From an uncultured Acidimicrobiaceae bacterium (GTDB taxonomy: Bacteria > Actinomycetota > Acidimicrobiia > Acidimicrobiales > MedAcidi-G1): DNA of 13,428 nt. How positions within the stretch are numbered: position 1 is the first letter of the stretch; every line of letters begins with the position of its first letter. Positions 6,682 through 13,323 of this stretch are shown piece by piece. Location: assembly GCA_913054115.1 (NCBI GenBank), contig CAJXIS010000016.1, forward strand, positions 1 to 13,428, in the 5' to 3' direction. The position numbers were made by a program, and so were the translations under genes. Under the pieces are notes generated by a model. It had not been told where the DNA came from, ran no database searches, and saw only the letters and a program-made list of their open reading frames with translations.

Positions 6682-8121
6682 ATGGCCCGGCGCACCAAGA
6701 TCATCGCGACGATCGGCCCCGCATCCGAGCGGGAGCCGGTGCTCCGGGACCTGATCCGTGCCGGCATGGACGTGGCCCGGCTGGGGATGGCGCACAGCAC
6801 CCTCGAAGAAAACGCCGAACGCCTGTCCGCCATCCGACGCATCGCCGCCGAGGAGGGCCGCCCGGTCGGGGTCCTCGTCGATCTCCCCGGACCCAAGGTG
6901 CGTGCCGCCAGCTTCGGCGACGATCCCGTCGTGTTCGTCGAGGGCGCAGCGGTGCAGTTGCGGATCGGCCACCTCCGGAGCCGGGCCGCCGTCATCGAGG
7001 TCGATTACGAGGCATTTTTCCGCGACGTCGAGCCGGGCGGCCGCATGAGCATCGGGGATGGGCGGGTGATCCTGCAGTTGGGCGACCGGGATGGCGACCG
7101 GCTGTCGTCCACCGTCATCCATGGTGGCGTCCTCTCAGGTCGGCCGGGCCTCCACATCCCGGCAGACCGTCTTTCCGTCTCGGCCCCCACGCCCGAGGAC
7201 CTCCATGCGGTCGAGTTCTTCCTCGAGCACGAGGTCGACATGATCGCCCTCTCGTTCGTCCGGTCGGCGGCCGACCTCGACCGGCTCGGGACCCCGCCCC
7301 ATCCCCACGGCCCCCTGGTGGTGTCCAAGATCGAGACGGCGGCGGCCATCGCCGACCTCACGGGGATCATCGAGAAGTCCGGCGCCGTGATGGTGGCCAG
7401 GGGCGACCTCGGCAACGAGTGCGGGATCGAGGTCCTGCCCGTGCTCCAGAAGCAGATCATCCGCCAGTGCATATCGCTGGGTCGCCCGGCGATCACCGCC
7501 ACCCAGATGTTCGAGTCCATGATCGAAGGTCCGGAGCCGACCCGTGCCGAGGTGTCCGACGTGGCGAACGCCATCTGGGACGGGTCGAGTGCCGTCATGC
7601 TCTCTGGCGAGACCGCCGTGGGCATCGATCCCGCCAACGTCGTCGCGACGATGGCCCGTGTCGCCCGGCATGCGGACGAGAACTTCGACCACCACGGGTG
7701 GACCGCCGAACTGGCCGAGCTCCGACTCACCGACGCCGCCGATCCCGGCACGTCCATCACCGACGCCATGACCGTGGCCACCGCCCGTGCCGTCGAGGAA
7801 CTGGGCATCCGCACGATCGTCTGCGTGTCGGGCTCGGGGTTCACGGTCCGGTCGATGGCCCGCTTCCGGCCTTCGGCGCGAATCCTCGGCTTCAGCGCCG
7901 ACGAACGGACAGTGCGGCAACTCACGCTGAGTTGGGGGACCGAGCCCATCCACCTCCCCGAGGACGGAGAGATCGACCTGCGGGTCATAGAGGCCCTGGA
8001 ACTCGCCCGTGATCAGGGTGGGGTGGAGGCCGGTGAGCTGGTGGCCGTGCTGGCTGGTACGGATCCCACGTCGCGGGCGACCAACGAACTTCGCCTCGAA
8101 CGCATCCCCGCTCCCGCCTGA
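6682..8121 (+). CDS. pyk: Pyruvate kinase (atypical, potassium site lost)
   Basis: 479 residues, normal length. It should transfer phosphate from phosphoenolpyruvate to ADP in the last step of glycolysis. Seen: RTKIIATIGPAS at the N-terminus; R33; the catalytic-loop K216 and E218 (SKIE); D242 in VARGDLG; T274 in TATQM; PTRAEVSDVANA and MLSGETA, the family signatures; and a C-terminal domain ending normally. Unusual: the standard ARLNFSH is ARLGMAH (residues 32-38), so Asn and Ser that bind potassium are Gly35 and Ala37. D67 is kept, but the loop reads DLPGPKVR, with Lys72 where potassium-dependent enzymes have Glu; that Lys is known to replace the cation. Inference: a potassium-independent enzyme, possibly a paralogue of a housekeeping one. 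ATG 6682 follows a -10 box by 6 nt, so the message looks leaderless. Confidence 0.9.
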   Translation: MARRTKIIATIGPASEREPVLRDLIRAGMDVARLGMAHSTLEENAERLSAIRRIAAEEGRPVGVLVDLPGPKVRAASFGDDPVVFVEGAAVQLRIGHLRSRAAVIEVDYEAFFRDVEPGGRMSIGDGRVILQLGDRDGDRLSSTVIHGGVLSGRPGLHIPADRLSVSAPTPEDLHAVEFFLEHEVDMIALSFVRSAADLDRLGTPPHPHGPLVVSKIETAAAIADLTGIIEKSGAVMVARGDLGNECGIEVLPVLQKQIIRQCISLGRPAITATQMFESMIEGPEPTRAEVSDVANAIWDGSSAVMLSGETAVGIDPANVVATMARVARHADENFDHHGWTAELAELRLTDAADPGTSITDAMTVATARAVEELGIRTIVCVSGSGFTVRSMARFRPSARILGFSADERTVRQLTLSWGTEPIHLPEDGEIDLRVIEALELARDQGGVEAGELVAVLAGTDPTSRATNELRLERIPAPA

Positions 8122-8139
8122 ATCGTCCCGCCTGAATCG
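8112..8139 (+). repeat. 14-bp perfect tandem duplication over the pyruvate kinase stop codon
   Basis: TCCCGCCTGAATCG occurs twice head to tail (8112-8125, 8126-8139). The first copy carries the stop TGA at 8119-8121; the second repeats it out of frame. Confidence 0.9.
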
Positions 8140-8155
8140 TCCCGAGACTGGCGGG
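8127..8155. terminator. Possible bidirectional terminator hairpin between convergent genes
   Basis: CCCGCC (8127-8132) can pair with GGCGGG (8150-8155) over a 17-nt loop in the 34 bp between two convergent stops. There is no T tract, so support is weak. Confidence 0.25.
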
Positions 8156-8461
8156 TCAGCCGCTGTGGCAGCGCGGGTTCCGGTCGAGCGGAATCTGCAC
8201 CGGTTGGCCGAACAGGGTGCAGGAACACTCGTCGGCGCAGGAGCGCAGCTCGAGGCGCTGGTCCCAGAGCCCGACGCCGAGCAGCACGACGAGGCCGACG
8301 AGGAGCACCTTGGCGACGACCTTGCGCAGGATGCGCAGAATCAGGAAGGCGGCCACGACGAGGGCGGCGAGCCCGAGCACGCTGGCCTTCGCCAGCAGTT
8401 CCGGGTCGGCCCAACCGGGCAGGGTCACGAGTTCGGGAAGGTCGTAGAGGCTCTCTGGCAC
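8156..8461 (-). CDS. Small two-helix membrane protein with cysteine-rich tail
   Basis: 101 residues, not recognised as a named family. The N-terminus is Pro/Leu-rich and acidic, followed by two adjacent membrane helices (about 26-45 and 48-66) separated only by RKVVAK. The polar tail holds C75-x3-C79-x-C81 and C98-H99, which could bind a metal or form disulfides. If the basic linker is cytoplasmic, both ends of the protein would face outward. The GTG at 8461 is supported by a minus-strand TAGGGT box exactly 6 nt before it. It is convergent with pyruvate kinase and divergent from DUF3151 across only 56 bp. The regular amino-acid pattern and a promoter on this strand argue that it is real and not a shadow frame. 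Confidence 0.6.
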   Translation of the reverse strand: MPESLYDLPELVTLPGWADPELLAKASVLGLAALVVAAFLILRILRKVVAKVLLVGLVVLLGVGLWDQRLELRSCADECSCTLFGQPVQIPLDRNPRCHSG

Positions 8462-8467
8462 GGCCGG

Positions 8468-8473
8468 ACCCTA
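8468..8473 (-). promoter_or_regulatory. -10 box of the small membrane protein gene, leaderless geometry
   Basis: TAGGGT on the minus strand, 6 nt (CCGGCC), then GTG 8461. Confidence 0.45.
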
Positions 8474-8490
8474 CCGACCACCCCTCCCGG

Positions 8491-8517
8491 GTGGGGGGAG
8501 GGGTACCCTCCACCCCC
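8491..8517 (+). promoter_or_regulatory. DUF3151 promoter with G/C-rich inverted repeat
   Basis: The -10 box TACCCT (8504-8509) lies 8 nt before GTG 8518. It sits inside an inverted repeat: 8493-8502 pairs with 8506-8515 around a 3-nt loop, with one mismatch (8496/8512). The repeat covers the -10 box and reaches nearly to the start codon, so it could be an operator or a hairpin in the DNA. Confidence 0.4.
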
Positions 8518-8961
8518 GTGAGCGACCAGCATCCGGTGAGCCTGTCGGGAACCGGCCTTCCGGAGACCGTCCTCGACCCTGAGTCGGTCGGCTGCCTCGA
8601 GGCGCTCGACGAGGCACTGGCCACCCGCGAGAGCGTCCGTCGCGACGCCGTGGCGGCGGTCGCAGCCCGCTGGCCCCGCTGCCTCGCCGCATGGGCCTCG
8701 GTCGGGGACCTGGCCCGTGATCGGGTCGAGGCCTACGCCGCCTACCGGGTCGGCTACCACCGCGGACTCGACCGGCTCCGCCAGAGCGGCTGGCGCGGTT
8801 CCGGCTACGTCCGATGGAAGTGCCCCGAGAACCGCGGGTTCCTGCGCTGCCTGGACGGCCTTGCCCGCATGGCCGGAGAGATCGGCGAATCCGATGAGCA
8901 GGAGCGCTGCGAGCTGTTCCTCCGCCAACTCGACCCGGCGGGACCGCTGGCGAACAGGTGA
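8518..8961 (+). CDS. DUF3151 family protein
   Basis: 147 residues, matching the actinobacterial DUF3151 family in length and order of motifs. AVAARWPRCLAAWASVGDLA is followed by VEAYAAYRVGYHRGLDRLR, GW-x-G-x-G, PENRGFLRCLDGLARMA and IGESDEQERCELFLRQLDP near the C-terminus. The family is soluble, mostly helical and TPR-like in appearance; its function is not established. The GTG at 8518 is preferred over an in-frame ATG-equivalent 27 nt upstream because it follows a -10 box and the upstream codons (GGGVPSTP) are low-complexity promoter DNA. Its stop overlaps the mobA start (GTGA at 8958-8961), so the two are translationally coupled and the gene heads a mobA-rhodanese-RNase D run. Confidence 0.85.
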   Translation: MSDQHPVSLSGTGLPETVLDPESVGCLEALDEALATRESVRRDAVAAVAARWPRCLAAWASVGDLARDRVEAYAAYRVGYHRGLDRLRQSGWRGSGYVRWKCPENRGFLRCLDGLARMAGEIGESDEQERCELFLRQLDPAGPLANR

Positions 8962-9578
8962 CCGCCACCGGCGATCGGGGGGTGGCCGGAGCGGTGCTGG
9001 CCGGAGGCGCCAGCCGGCGCATGGGCGCCGACAAGGCGACCCTCGAGGTCGACGGGAGGCCGATGGTGATGGCCGCACTCGAGGCGCTCCATGGAGCGGG
9101 CGTGTCGCCCGTGTGCCTGGTGGGTGGCGATCCTGCGACGTTCCCCGGGACCGGCCACGGGTTCATTCCCGACCGCTGGCCCGGGGAAGGGCCGCTGGGG
9201 GGGATCCTGACGGCATTGTCCGCCCTCGACGAGGACGGACAGCGACCGGTGATCATCCTTGCCTGCGACCTCCCGGATGCCTCGGCGGCCACGATCGGCG
9301 AGATCCTCGATCACACGAACTCGGTGCCGGACGCCGTGGTCCTGCCGATGCTCGACGGGGTGCCACAGTGGCTCCATGCCCTCTGGCCGCCCGGGGCACG
9401 GGCGACGCTGGCCGAGGCGTTCGAGGCCGGGGAGCGGGCGCCATGGCGGGCGGGTCGGATGCTGCCCGTCGTCGAATTGTTGATCGTCGACGAAGGCCAC
9501 CTCCGGGACGTGGACACGCCCGACGACCTGAGGGACCGGGGTCTGAGCGGGCGTGGTCCGACGGGCTCCCATGACTAG
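8958..9578 (+). CDS. mobA: Molybdenum cofactor guanylyltransferase (MobA-like)
   Basis: 206 residues with the nucleotidyltransferase signature LAGGASRRMGADK (residues 14-26), in which the Gly-rich loop and K26 contact GTP. GEGPLGG near residue 80 and ACDLP near residue 100 follow; the Asp of CDLP is the expected magnesium ligand. VDTPDDL at the C-terminus is a common closing motif of the family. MobA attaches GMP to molybdopterin to make the guanine dinucleotide cofactor. No other molybdenum cofactor genes are in the window, so a related nucleotidyltransferase role (cofactor CMP/GMP transfer) cannot be fully excluded. Start GTG 8958 overlaps the DUF3151 stop, consistent with coupling. The stop TAG at 9576-9578 is shared with a possible -10 box. 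Confidence 0.85.
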   Translation: MTATGDRGVAGAVLAGGASRRMGADKATLEVDGRPMVMAALEALHGAGVSPVCLVGGDPATFPGTGHGFIPDRWPGEGPLGGILTALSALDEDGQRPVIILACDLPDASAATIGEILDHTNSVPDAVVLPMLDGVPQWLHALWPPGARATLAEAFEAGERAPWRAGRMLPVVELLIVDEGHLRDVDTPDDLRDRGLSGRGPTGSHD

Positions 9579-9581
9579 GGT
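9576..9581 (+). promoter_or_regulatory. Weak candidate -10 box for the rhodanese gene
   Basis: TAGGGT begins at the mobA stop codon and would give a leader of about 54 nt before ATG 9643. There is no -35 support; read-through from mobA is equally likely. Confidence 0.2.
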
Positions 9582-9642
9582 GCGGCTCGGCGGACCTGTG
9601 CCGTCTCCCCCTCGCAGCATTCTGAAAGACGTCGAACCATTC

Positions 9643-9963
9643 ATGGACATTCTCGAGATCGACGTGGACGAACTGGAGCAGCGACTCGCTGCCGGTGCGG
9701 TCCTGATCGACGTCCGCGAGCCCGACGAGTTCGAGGAGGTCCGGGTCCCCGGGGCGCGGCCGATCCCCCTCGGCGAGATCTCCTCCCGGGCGGACGAGAT
9801 CCCGACCGCCAGTCCGGTGCTGCTGATCTGCGCCAAGGGAGGCCGGAGCATGGCTGCCGCCGAGTTCCTGCAGTCCCGCGGCGTCGAGGCTGTGAACGTG
9901 CTCGGGGGCACCGATGCCTGGGTCGTCGGCGGCTTCCCGGTCGAGTCGGGTCCGCCGACCTGA
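9643..9963 (+). CDS. Single-domain rhodanese-like sulfurtransferase
   Basis: 106 residues, the normal size of a one-domain rhodanese. LIDVREPDEFEEVRVPGA (residues 21-38) is the family's first signature. The active-site loop is C63-A-K-G-G-R68, with the catalytic Cys present, and VLGGTDAW closes the domain. Such proteins carry persulfide sulfur, for example in cofactor or tRNA thiolation. The position behind mobA makes a link to molybdenum cofactor or sulfur trafficking tempting, but this is inference only. ATG 9643 is chosen because the domain begins right there. In-frame starts at 9553 and 9571 (the latter overlapping the mobA stop as ATGA) would add 24-30 residues of non-domain sequence and remain possible. 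Confidence 0.85.
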   Translation: MDILEIDVDELEQRLAAGAVLIDVREPDEFEEVRVPGARPIPLGEISSRADEIPTASPVLLICAKGGRSMAAAEFLQSRGVEAVNVLGGTDAWVVGGFPVESGPPT

Positions 9964-11165
9964 GACGTCGACGCGGCGGCATCGCACGAGGAAACGTCAG
10001 CGGCTCCGATCGCCCTGCCCCGGCACCCATCGAGGAGCAGGAGGCCTTCGAGTCCCTGGTCCGTCGGCTGCTCGACGAGCCGCGGATAGCCGTCGATACC
10101 GAGTTCCACCGTGAACGGACCTACTACCCGCAGGTGGCGCTTCTGCAGATCGCATGGAGCGACGGACTGGCGCTGGTCGACCCGCTCGCCGTGGACCTGG
10201 AGGCATTCGCCGCCGTCCTCGATTCCGACGTGCTCCTCGTCATGCACGCCGCCGGACAGGACCTCGAGGTCTTCGACCGGGCCTGTGGCACGGCGCCGAG
10301 ACATCTCTTCGACACGCAGGTGGCGGCCGGCTTCGTCGGAATGTCGACACCGTCGCTGACGACCCTGTGTGAGCGGGAGCTCGACATCCGGCTTCCGAAG
10401 GGCGATCGCCTCAGCGACTGGTTGGCACGTCCCCTCTCGGGTTCGCAACTCGAGTACGCCGCAGCCGACGTGCTGCACCTCCTGGTCATCCACGACCAGC
10501 TCACCGAGGACCTCACCTCCCGGGGGCGCCTGGTTTGGGCACAGGACGAGTGTCAGGCGCTGTTGGACCGCAGCCGGGGACCACGAGAGCCGTTGGCCGC
10601 ATGGGAGCGGATCAAAGAGGTCCGGCGCCTGCGCGGTGCCGCCTTCGACCGGGCACGGTCGATCGCCGCATGGCGGGAACGCGAGGCCGCCGCCCGCGAC
10701 ATGCCGGTGCGGTCGGTGTTTCCCGACCTGGCCGTGGTTGCGGTGGCGCAGGACCATCCCGCAGACGAGGAGGCGCTGCGCCGAGTACGGGGCGTGGAAG
10801 GACGCCACCTGCGCAATGGTGCAGGTGCAGCGGTCCTTCAGGCCATCGGGGATGCCGCCGACCTTCCGCCGGTACCGCCGGCGCCGGGACGTTCCAACCG
10901 GGGCAAGGGTGACCAGCGTGCCGCCGTGACCCTGGTGTCCGCCTGGGTCTCCCAGGCCGCCAGGGACCTCGAACTTGACCCGACGCTGCTGGGCACGCGC
11001 TCCGACATCGAGGCACTCGTTCGCGGTGAGGAGGGCACCCGCCTGGCATCCGGCTGGCGCAACGACATCGTCGGCGAGGCCCTGAACGACCTGCTGGCCG
11101 GACGTGCGGCCCTGGCATTCGACGGCGAGGGCGGCCTGCTGCTCGAGGACAGGGACGAAACGTGA
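9960..11165 (+). CDS. rnd: Ribonuclease D (DEDDy 3'-5' exonuclease with HRDC domain); start codon non-standard or uncertain
   Basis: The protein trims structured RNA 3' ends, as in tRNA maturation. Exo I (VDTEFHRERTYYP, the D and E codons at 10095 and 10101), Exo II (HAAGQDLEVF), LFDTQVAA, LSDWLARPL and Exo III YAAADV are all present, so the DEDDy active site is intact. An HRDC domain follows (around nt 10580-10850) with a C-terminal helical domain of the actinobacterial type. The puzzle is the start: the first ATG/GTG/TTG in frame is GTG 10134, which would cut off Exo I; the frame upstream is open but has no standard start. I place the start at CTG 9960 because it overlaps the rhodanese stop (CTGA), like two GTGA overlaps in this window. 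GTC 9996 behind GAGGAAAC, ATC codons at 9981/10029 or a frameshift are alternatives. Confidence 0.8.
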   Translation: MRRRRGGIARGNVSGSDRPAPAPIEEQEAFESLVRRLLDEPRIAVDTEFHRERTYYPQVALLQIAWSDGLALVDPLAVDLEAFAAVLDSDVLLVMHAAGQDLEVFDRACGTAPRHLFDTQVAAGFVGMSTPSLTTLCERELDIRLPKGDRLSDWLARPLSGSQLEYAAADVLHLLVIHDQLTEDLTSRGRLVWAQDECQALLDRSRGPREPLAAWERIKEVRRLRGAAFDRARSIAAWREREAAARDMPVRSVFPDLAVVAVAQDHPADEEALRRVRGVEGRHLRNGAGAAVLQAIGDAADLPPVPPAPGRSNRGKGDQRAAVTLVSAWVSQAARDLELDPTLLGTRSDIEALVRGEEGTRLASGWRNDIVGEALNDLLAGRAALAFDGEGGLLLEDRDET

Positions 11166-11205
11166 ACCTGCCGGCCGGTGACCCCGGTTGTCGGGTGAGA
11201 CTGGA

Positions 11206-11211
11206 TAGGAT
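11206..11211 (+). promoter_or_regulatory. -10 box of the 65-residue protein gene
   Basis: TAGGAT, 41 bp behind the RNase D stop. It would give a leader of about 30 nt with GGGAG (11236-11240) 8 nt before GTG 11249. Confidence 0.4.
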
Positions 11212-11248
11212 GCTGGGCTGAACGACCAGCGATCCGGGAGCAGGTGCC

Positions 11249-11446
11249 GTGAAAAAGGGCCGCCATCGGCGATTCGAAGAGGCACGGGCGCTGAAGCGCA
11301 ACCAGGACCTCGATCTGGAATCCATCTTCGACAGCCTGTCGACCGACGAGGCCCCGGCGGCCACGGAAGAGGGCTACTCGTCTGCGTACGACGCCTGGGC
11401 CGAAGAGGAAACCGAAGCAGCGGAGGAACTCGACGCCTCGGCGTGA
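11249..11446 (+). CDS. Small charged protein of unknown function
   Basis: 65 residues, not recognised. It has a strongly bipolar charge pattern: the first 18 residues (KKGRHRRFEEARALKRN) are basic and helix-forming, the rest is acidic (DLDLESIFDSL, then EEETEAAEELD). There is no cysteine, membrane helix or signal peptide. The basic start could contact nucleic acid, and placement directly behind RNase D suggests an RNA link, but this is inference. GTG 11249 is supported by GGGAG 8 nt upstream and a TAGGAT box further up. An independent promoter and typical GC-rich codon use argue for a real gene. It is convergent with the ClC gene, 30 bp apart. Confidence 0.6.
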   Translation: MKKGRHRRFEEARALKRNQDLDLESIFDSLSTDEAPAATEEGYSSAYDAWAEEETEAAEELDASA

Positions 11447-11476
11447 GTCCCCGGTAGTTCCCGACACCCCGAGCGG

Positions 11477-13225
11477 TCAGCCGCCGGTCTCCTCGAGGAT
11501 CTCGTCCAATTTGAGGATGTCGTCCTCCCGGACGATTCCGATGAACGAGGCGTCGGCGCCGGTCACCGCCAACACGTCGACGTCCGAGTCGCCCATGGCG
11601 CCGATCGCGTCGCGCAACGTCCAGGAGGGTTTCACCTCGGGCAGGTCGGAGCGCAGGACCGTCCCCACGGTGGTGTCGTCCCATGCCGAACGGTCGATGT
11701 CGGAGAGCTCCGTGAGGCTGACCATCCCGAGGTAGGTGCCGCCATCGACGACGGCCACGGAACGTTCACGACGCCCGAGCACGTGGAGGTACACGAATTC
11801 GGAGAGGGTCGCGTCGGGTGGAACGGTCAGCACGTCCGTGATCAACGCCGAGGTGACCGGCAGCGTGAAGCGCCGTTCGAGGTGGCCGAGGCGGACGCTG
11901 TGCTGGTGTTCGGCCACCGAGGATGAGCCGGCAACCAACTGGCTGACGGCGGCGGCGATCAGTGCGGGGACCACGAAGGCTCCTCCGGTCGATTCGGCGA
12001 CGAACATCACCGCCGAGATCGGCGCCCGGTAGCCGGCGCCCAGGAAGGCCGCCAGCCCGAGAATGGGGTAGAGGCCGGGGCGGTCCGAGTTGACCATCAC
12101 GCCGACGAAGGAACCGAGGATGACACCCTGGACGGCGAGCGGGATGAACAGCCCGCCGACGCCGCCTGCGGTGAGCGTCACGATGGTGGCGGCGATCCGC
12201 AGGCCGAAGAGCAACGCGATCAGGCCCAGACCGTGGTCGGGTGCGACCACCCACTCCATCGCCGAGAATCCCGGACCGATGGTCAGGGGCGAATCGAAGA
12301 GGGCCTCGGCGATGAGCGCCAGGCCGGCCAGGAACGAGCCGCCGATGAGGAGACGGGTGACGACGTGGGTCTGCTTGGCGATCCCCTTCGCCCAGCGGAC
12401 GAGCCAGGCCATCGAACGGCCGCCGAGCCCGGCCAGGACGCCCAGGAGGATGGCGCCCAGGACGTCGCTGATCTCGACGCCGGTGAACAGGGCGCTGAGC
12501 TGGTCGCGGTGGATCCAGACCAGGCCGTCCTCGGTGAACAGGGGGGCGTCGATGAGGTTGAGCCCCAGCCGGCTCTCGGGATCGTTGAGGAACGGGATCA
12601 CCGAATCGGGGCCGATGATGTTGATGTAGACGACGTAGCTGGTGGCCGCCGCCAGCAGCGAGGGGATCAGGGCACGCCGGGTGACGTCGTCCCGGTACGG
12701 CGCCTCGAGGGCGAACAGCACGCCGGTGGCCGGGGCCTTGAAGACAGCGGCGACGCCGGCGGCTGCGCCGGCGGTGAGCAGGATCCGCACATCCTCGCGT
12801 CGGAGCCACCGTCGGAAGCGGTCGTGCACGGTCAGGCCGATCGTCGAACCCGTGTAGATGGACGGACCCTCGAGGCCGAGGGCTCCGCCGAAGCCGATGG
12901 TCGCGATCCCGGCCAGCAGCTTGGCGGGAAGGTGGCGCAGCGGAAGGCGCGGGTTGCGCTCGTGGTAGACGCGGATGAACTCGTCGGAGGTGGCCGGACC
13001 CACGCCCCGGCCGATGGAGCGGAGGAGGAGGGTGGCGATCGTGAGTCCGATGGCCGGGGCCATGGCGATCTGCCAGAGCGGCCGGTGGGCGATCTGTTCG
13101 AGGAGGACTGAGGCGGTGAGGTACTCGAAGCCGGCGATCACCAGTGCGACCAGCACGCCCAGGGCGATCGACAGTGCCAGCACCGGGGTGTCGCCACGGG
13201 TGGCGCACGTGCGGAGGCGACTCAC
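11477..13225 (-). CDS. ClC-family anion channel/transporter with C-terminal CBS pair
   Basis: 582 residues: a ClC membrane core to about residue 430, then two CBS domains that may sense adenine nucleotides. In the core, GLEGP (117-121) contains the gating glutamate E119, FKAPATGVLFALEAP (162-176) matches the helix holding the inner proton glutamate of exchangers, and GGLFIP and GYRAPISAVMF follow. Two departures are seen. The usual GSGIP filter is GRGVGPATSDE (72-82), as in a subgroup of bacterial ClCs. The position of the second Glu in IIEEM (E203 of E. coli ClC) is Ala175, which in known proteins fits channels or altered proton coupling. GTG 13225 is chosen for its strong AGGAAGGA site; the longer frame from 13363 adds 46 non-family residues. 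Confidence 0.85.
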   Translation of the reverse strand: MSRLRTCATRGDTPVLALSIALGVLVALVIAGFEYLTASVLLEQIAHRPLWQIAMAPAIGLTIATLLLRSIGRGVGPATSDEFIRVYHERNPRLPLRHLPAKLLAGIATIGFGGALGLEGPSIYTGSTIGLTVHDRFRRWLRREDVRILLTAGAAAGVAAVFKAPATGVLFALEAPYRDDVTRRALIPSLLAAATSYVVYINIIGPDSVIPFLNDPESRLGLNLIDAPLFTEDGLVWIHRDQLSALFTGVEISDVLGAILLGVLAGLGGRSMAWLVRWAKGIAKQTHVVTRLLIGGSFLAGLALIAEALFDSPLTIGPGFSAMEWVVAPDHGLGLIALLFGLRIAATIVTLTAGGVGGLFIPLAVQGVILGSFVGVMVNSDRPGLYPILGLAAFLGAGYRAPISAVMFVAESTGGAFVVPALIAAAVSQLVAGSSSVAEHQHSVRLGHLERRFTLPVTSALITDVLTVPPDATLSEFVYLHVLGRRERSVAVVDGGTYLGMVSLTELSDIDRSAWDDTTVGTVLRSDLPEVKPSWTLRDAIGAMGDSDVDVLAVTGADASFIGIVREDDILKLDEILEETGG

Positions 13226-13229
13226 GGTG

Positions 13230-13237
13230 TCCTTCCT
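13230..13237 (-). promoter_or_regulatory. Ribosome binding site of the ClC gene
   Basis: AGGAAGGA on the minus strand, 4 nt before GTG 13225. It is the strongest such site in the window and decides the start. Confidence 0.6.
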
Positions 13238-13311
13238 ACACCCGCAGGCCCCCTTCGACGCGGCACGGGAGACGTGAATCCCCGGTTCGTGGGAGAAGAC
13301 CGCAGATTGTG

Positions 13312-13317
13312 CAGACT
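13312..13317 (+). promoter_or_regulatory. Weak -10 box of the right-edge gene, leaderless geometry
   Basis: CAGACT followed by exactly 6 nt (GGGTGC) and ATG 13324. The first base departs from TANNNT, but the distance equals that of the four clear cases. Confidence 0.25.
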
Positions 13318-13323
13318 GGGTGC

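Noticed and set aside
8805..11684. Open frame of 959 codons on the minus strand.
   Set aside because: It is antisense to DUF3151, mobA, rhodanese and RNase D, all with intact motifs; long shadow frames are expected at this GC content.
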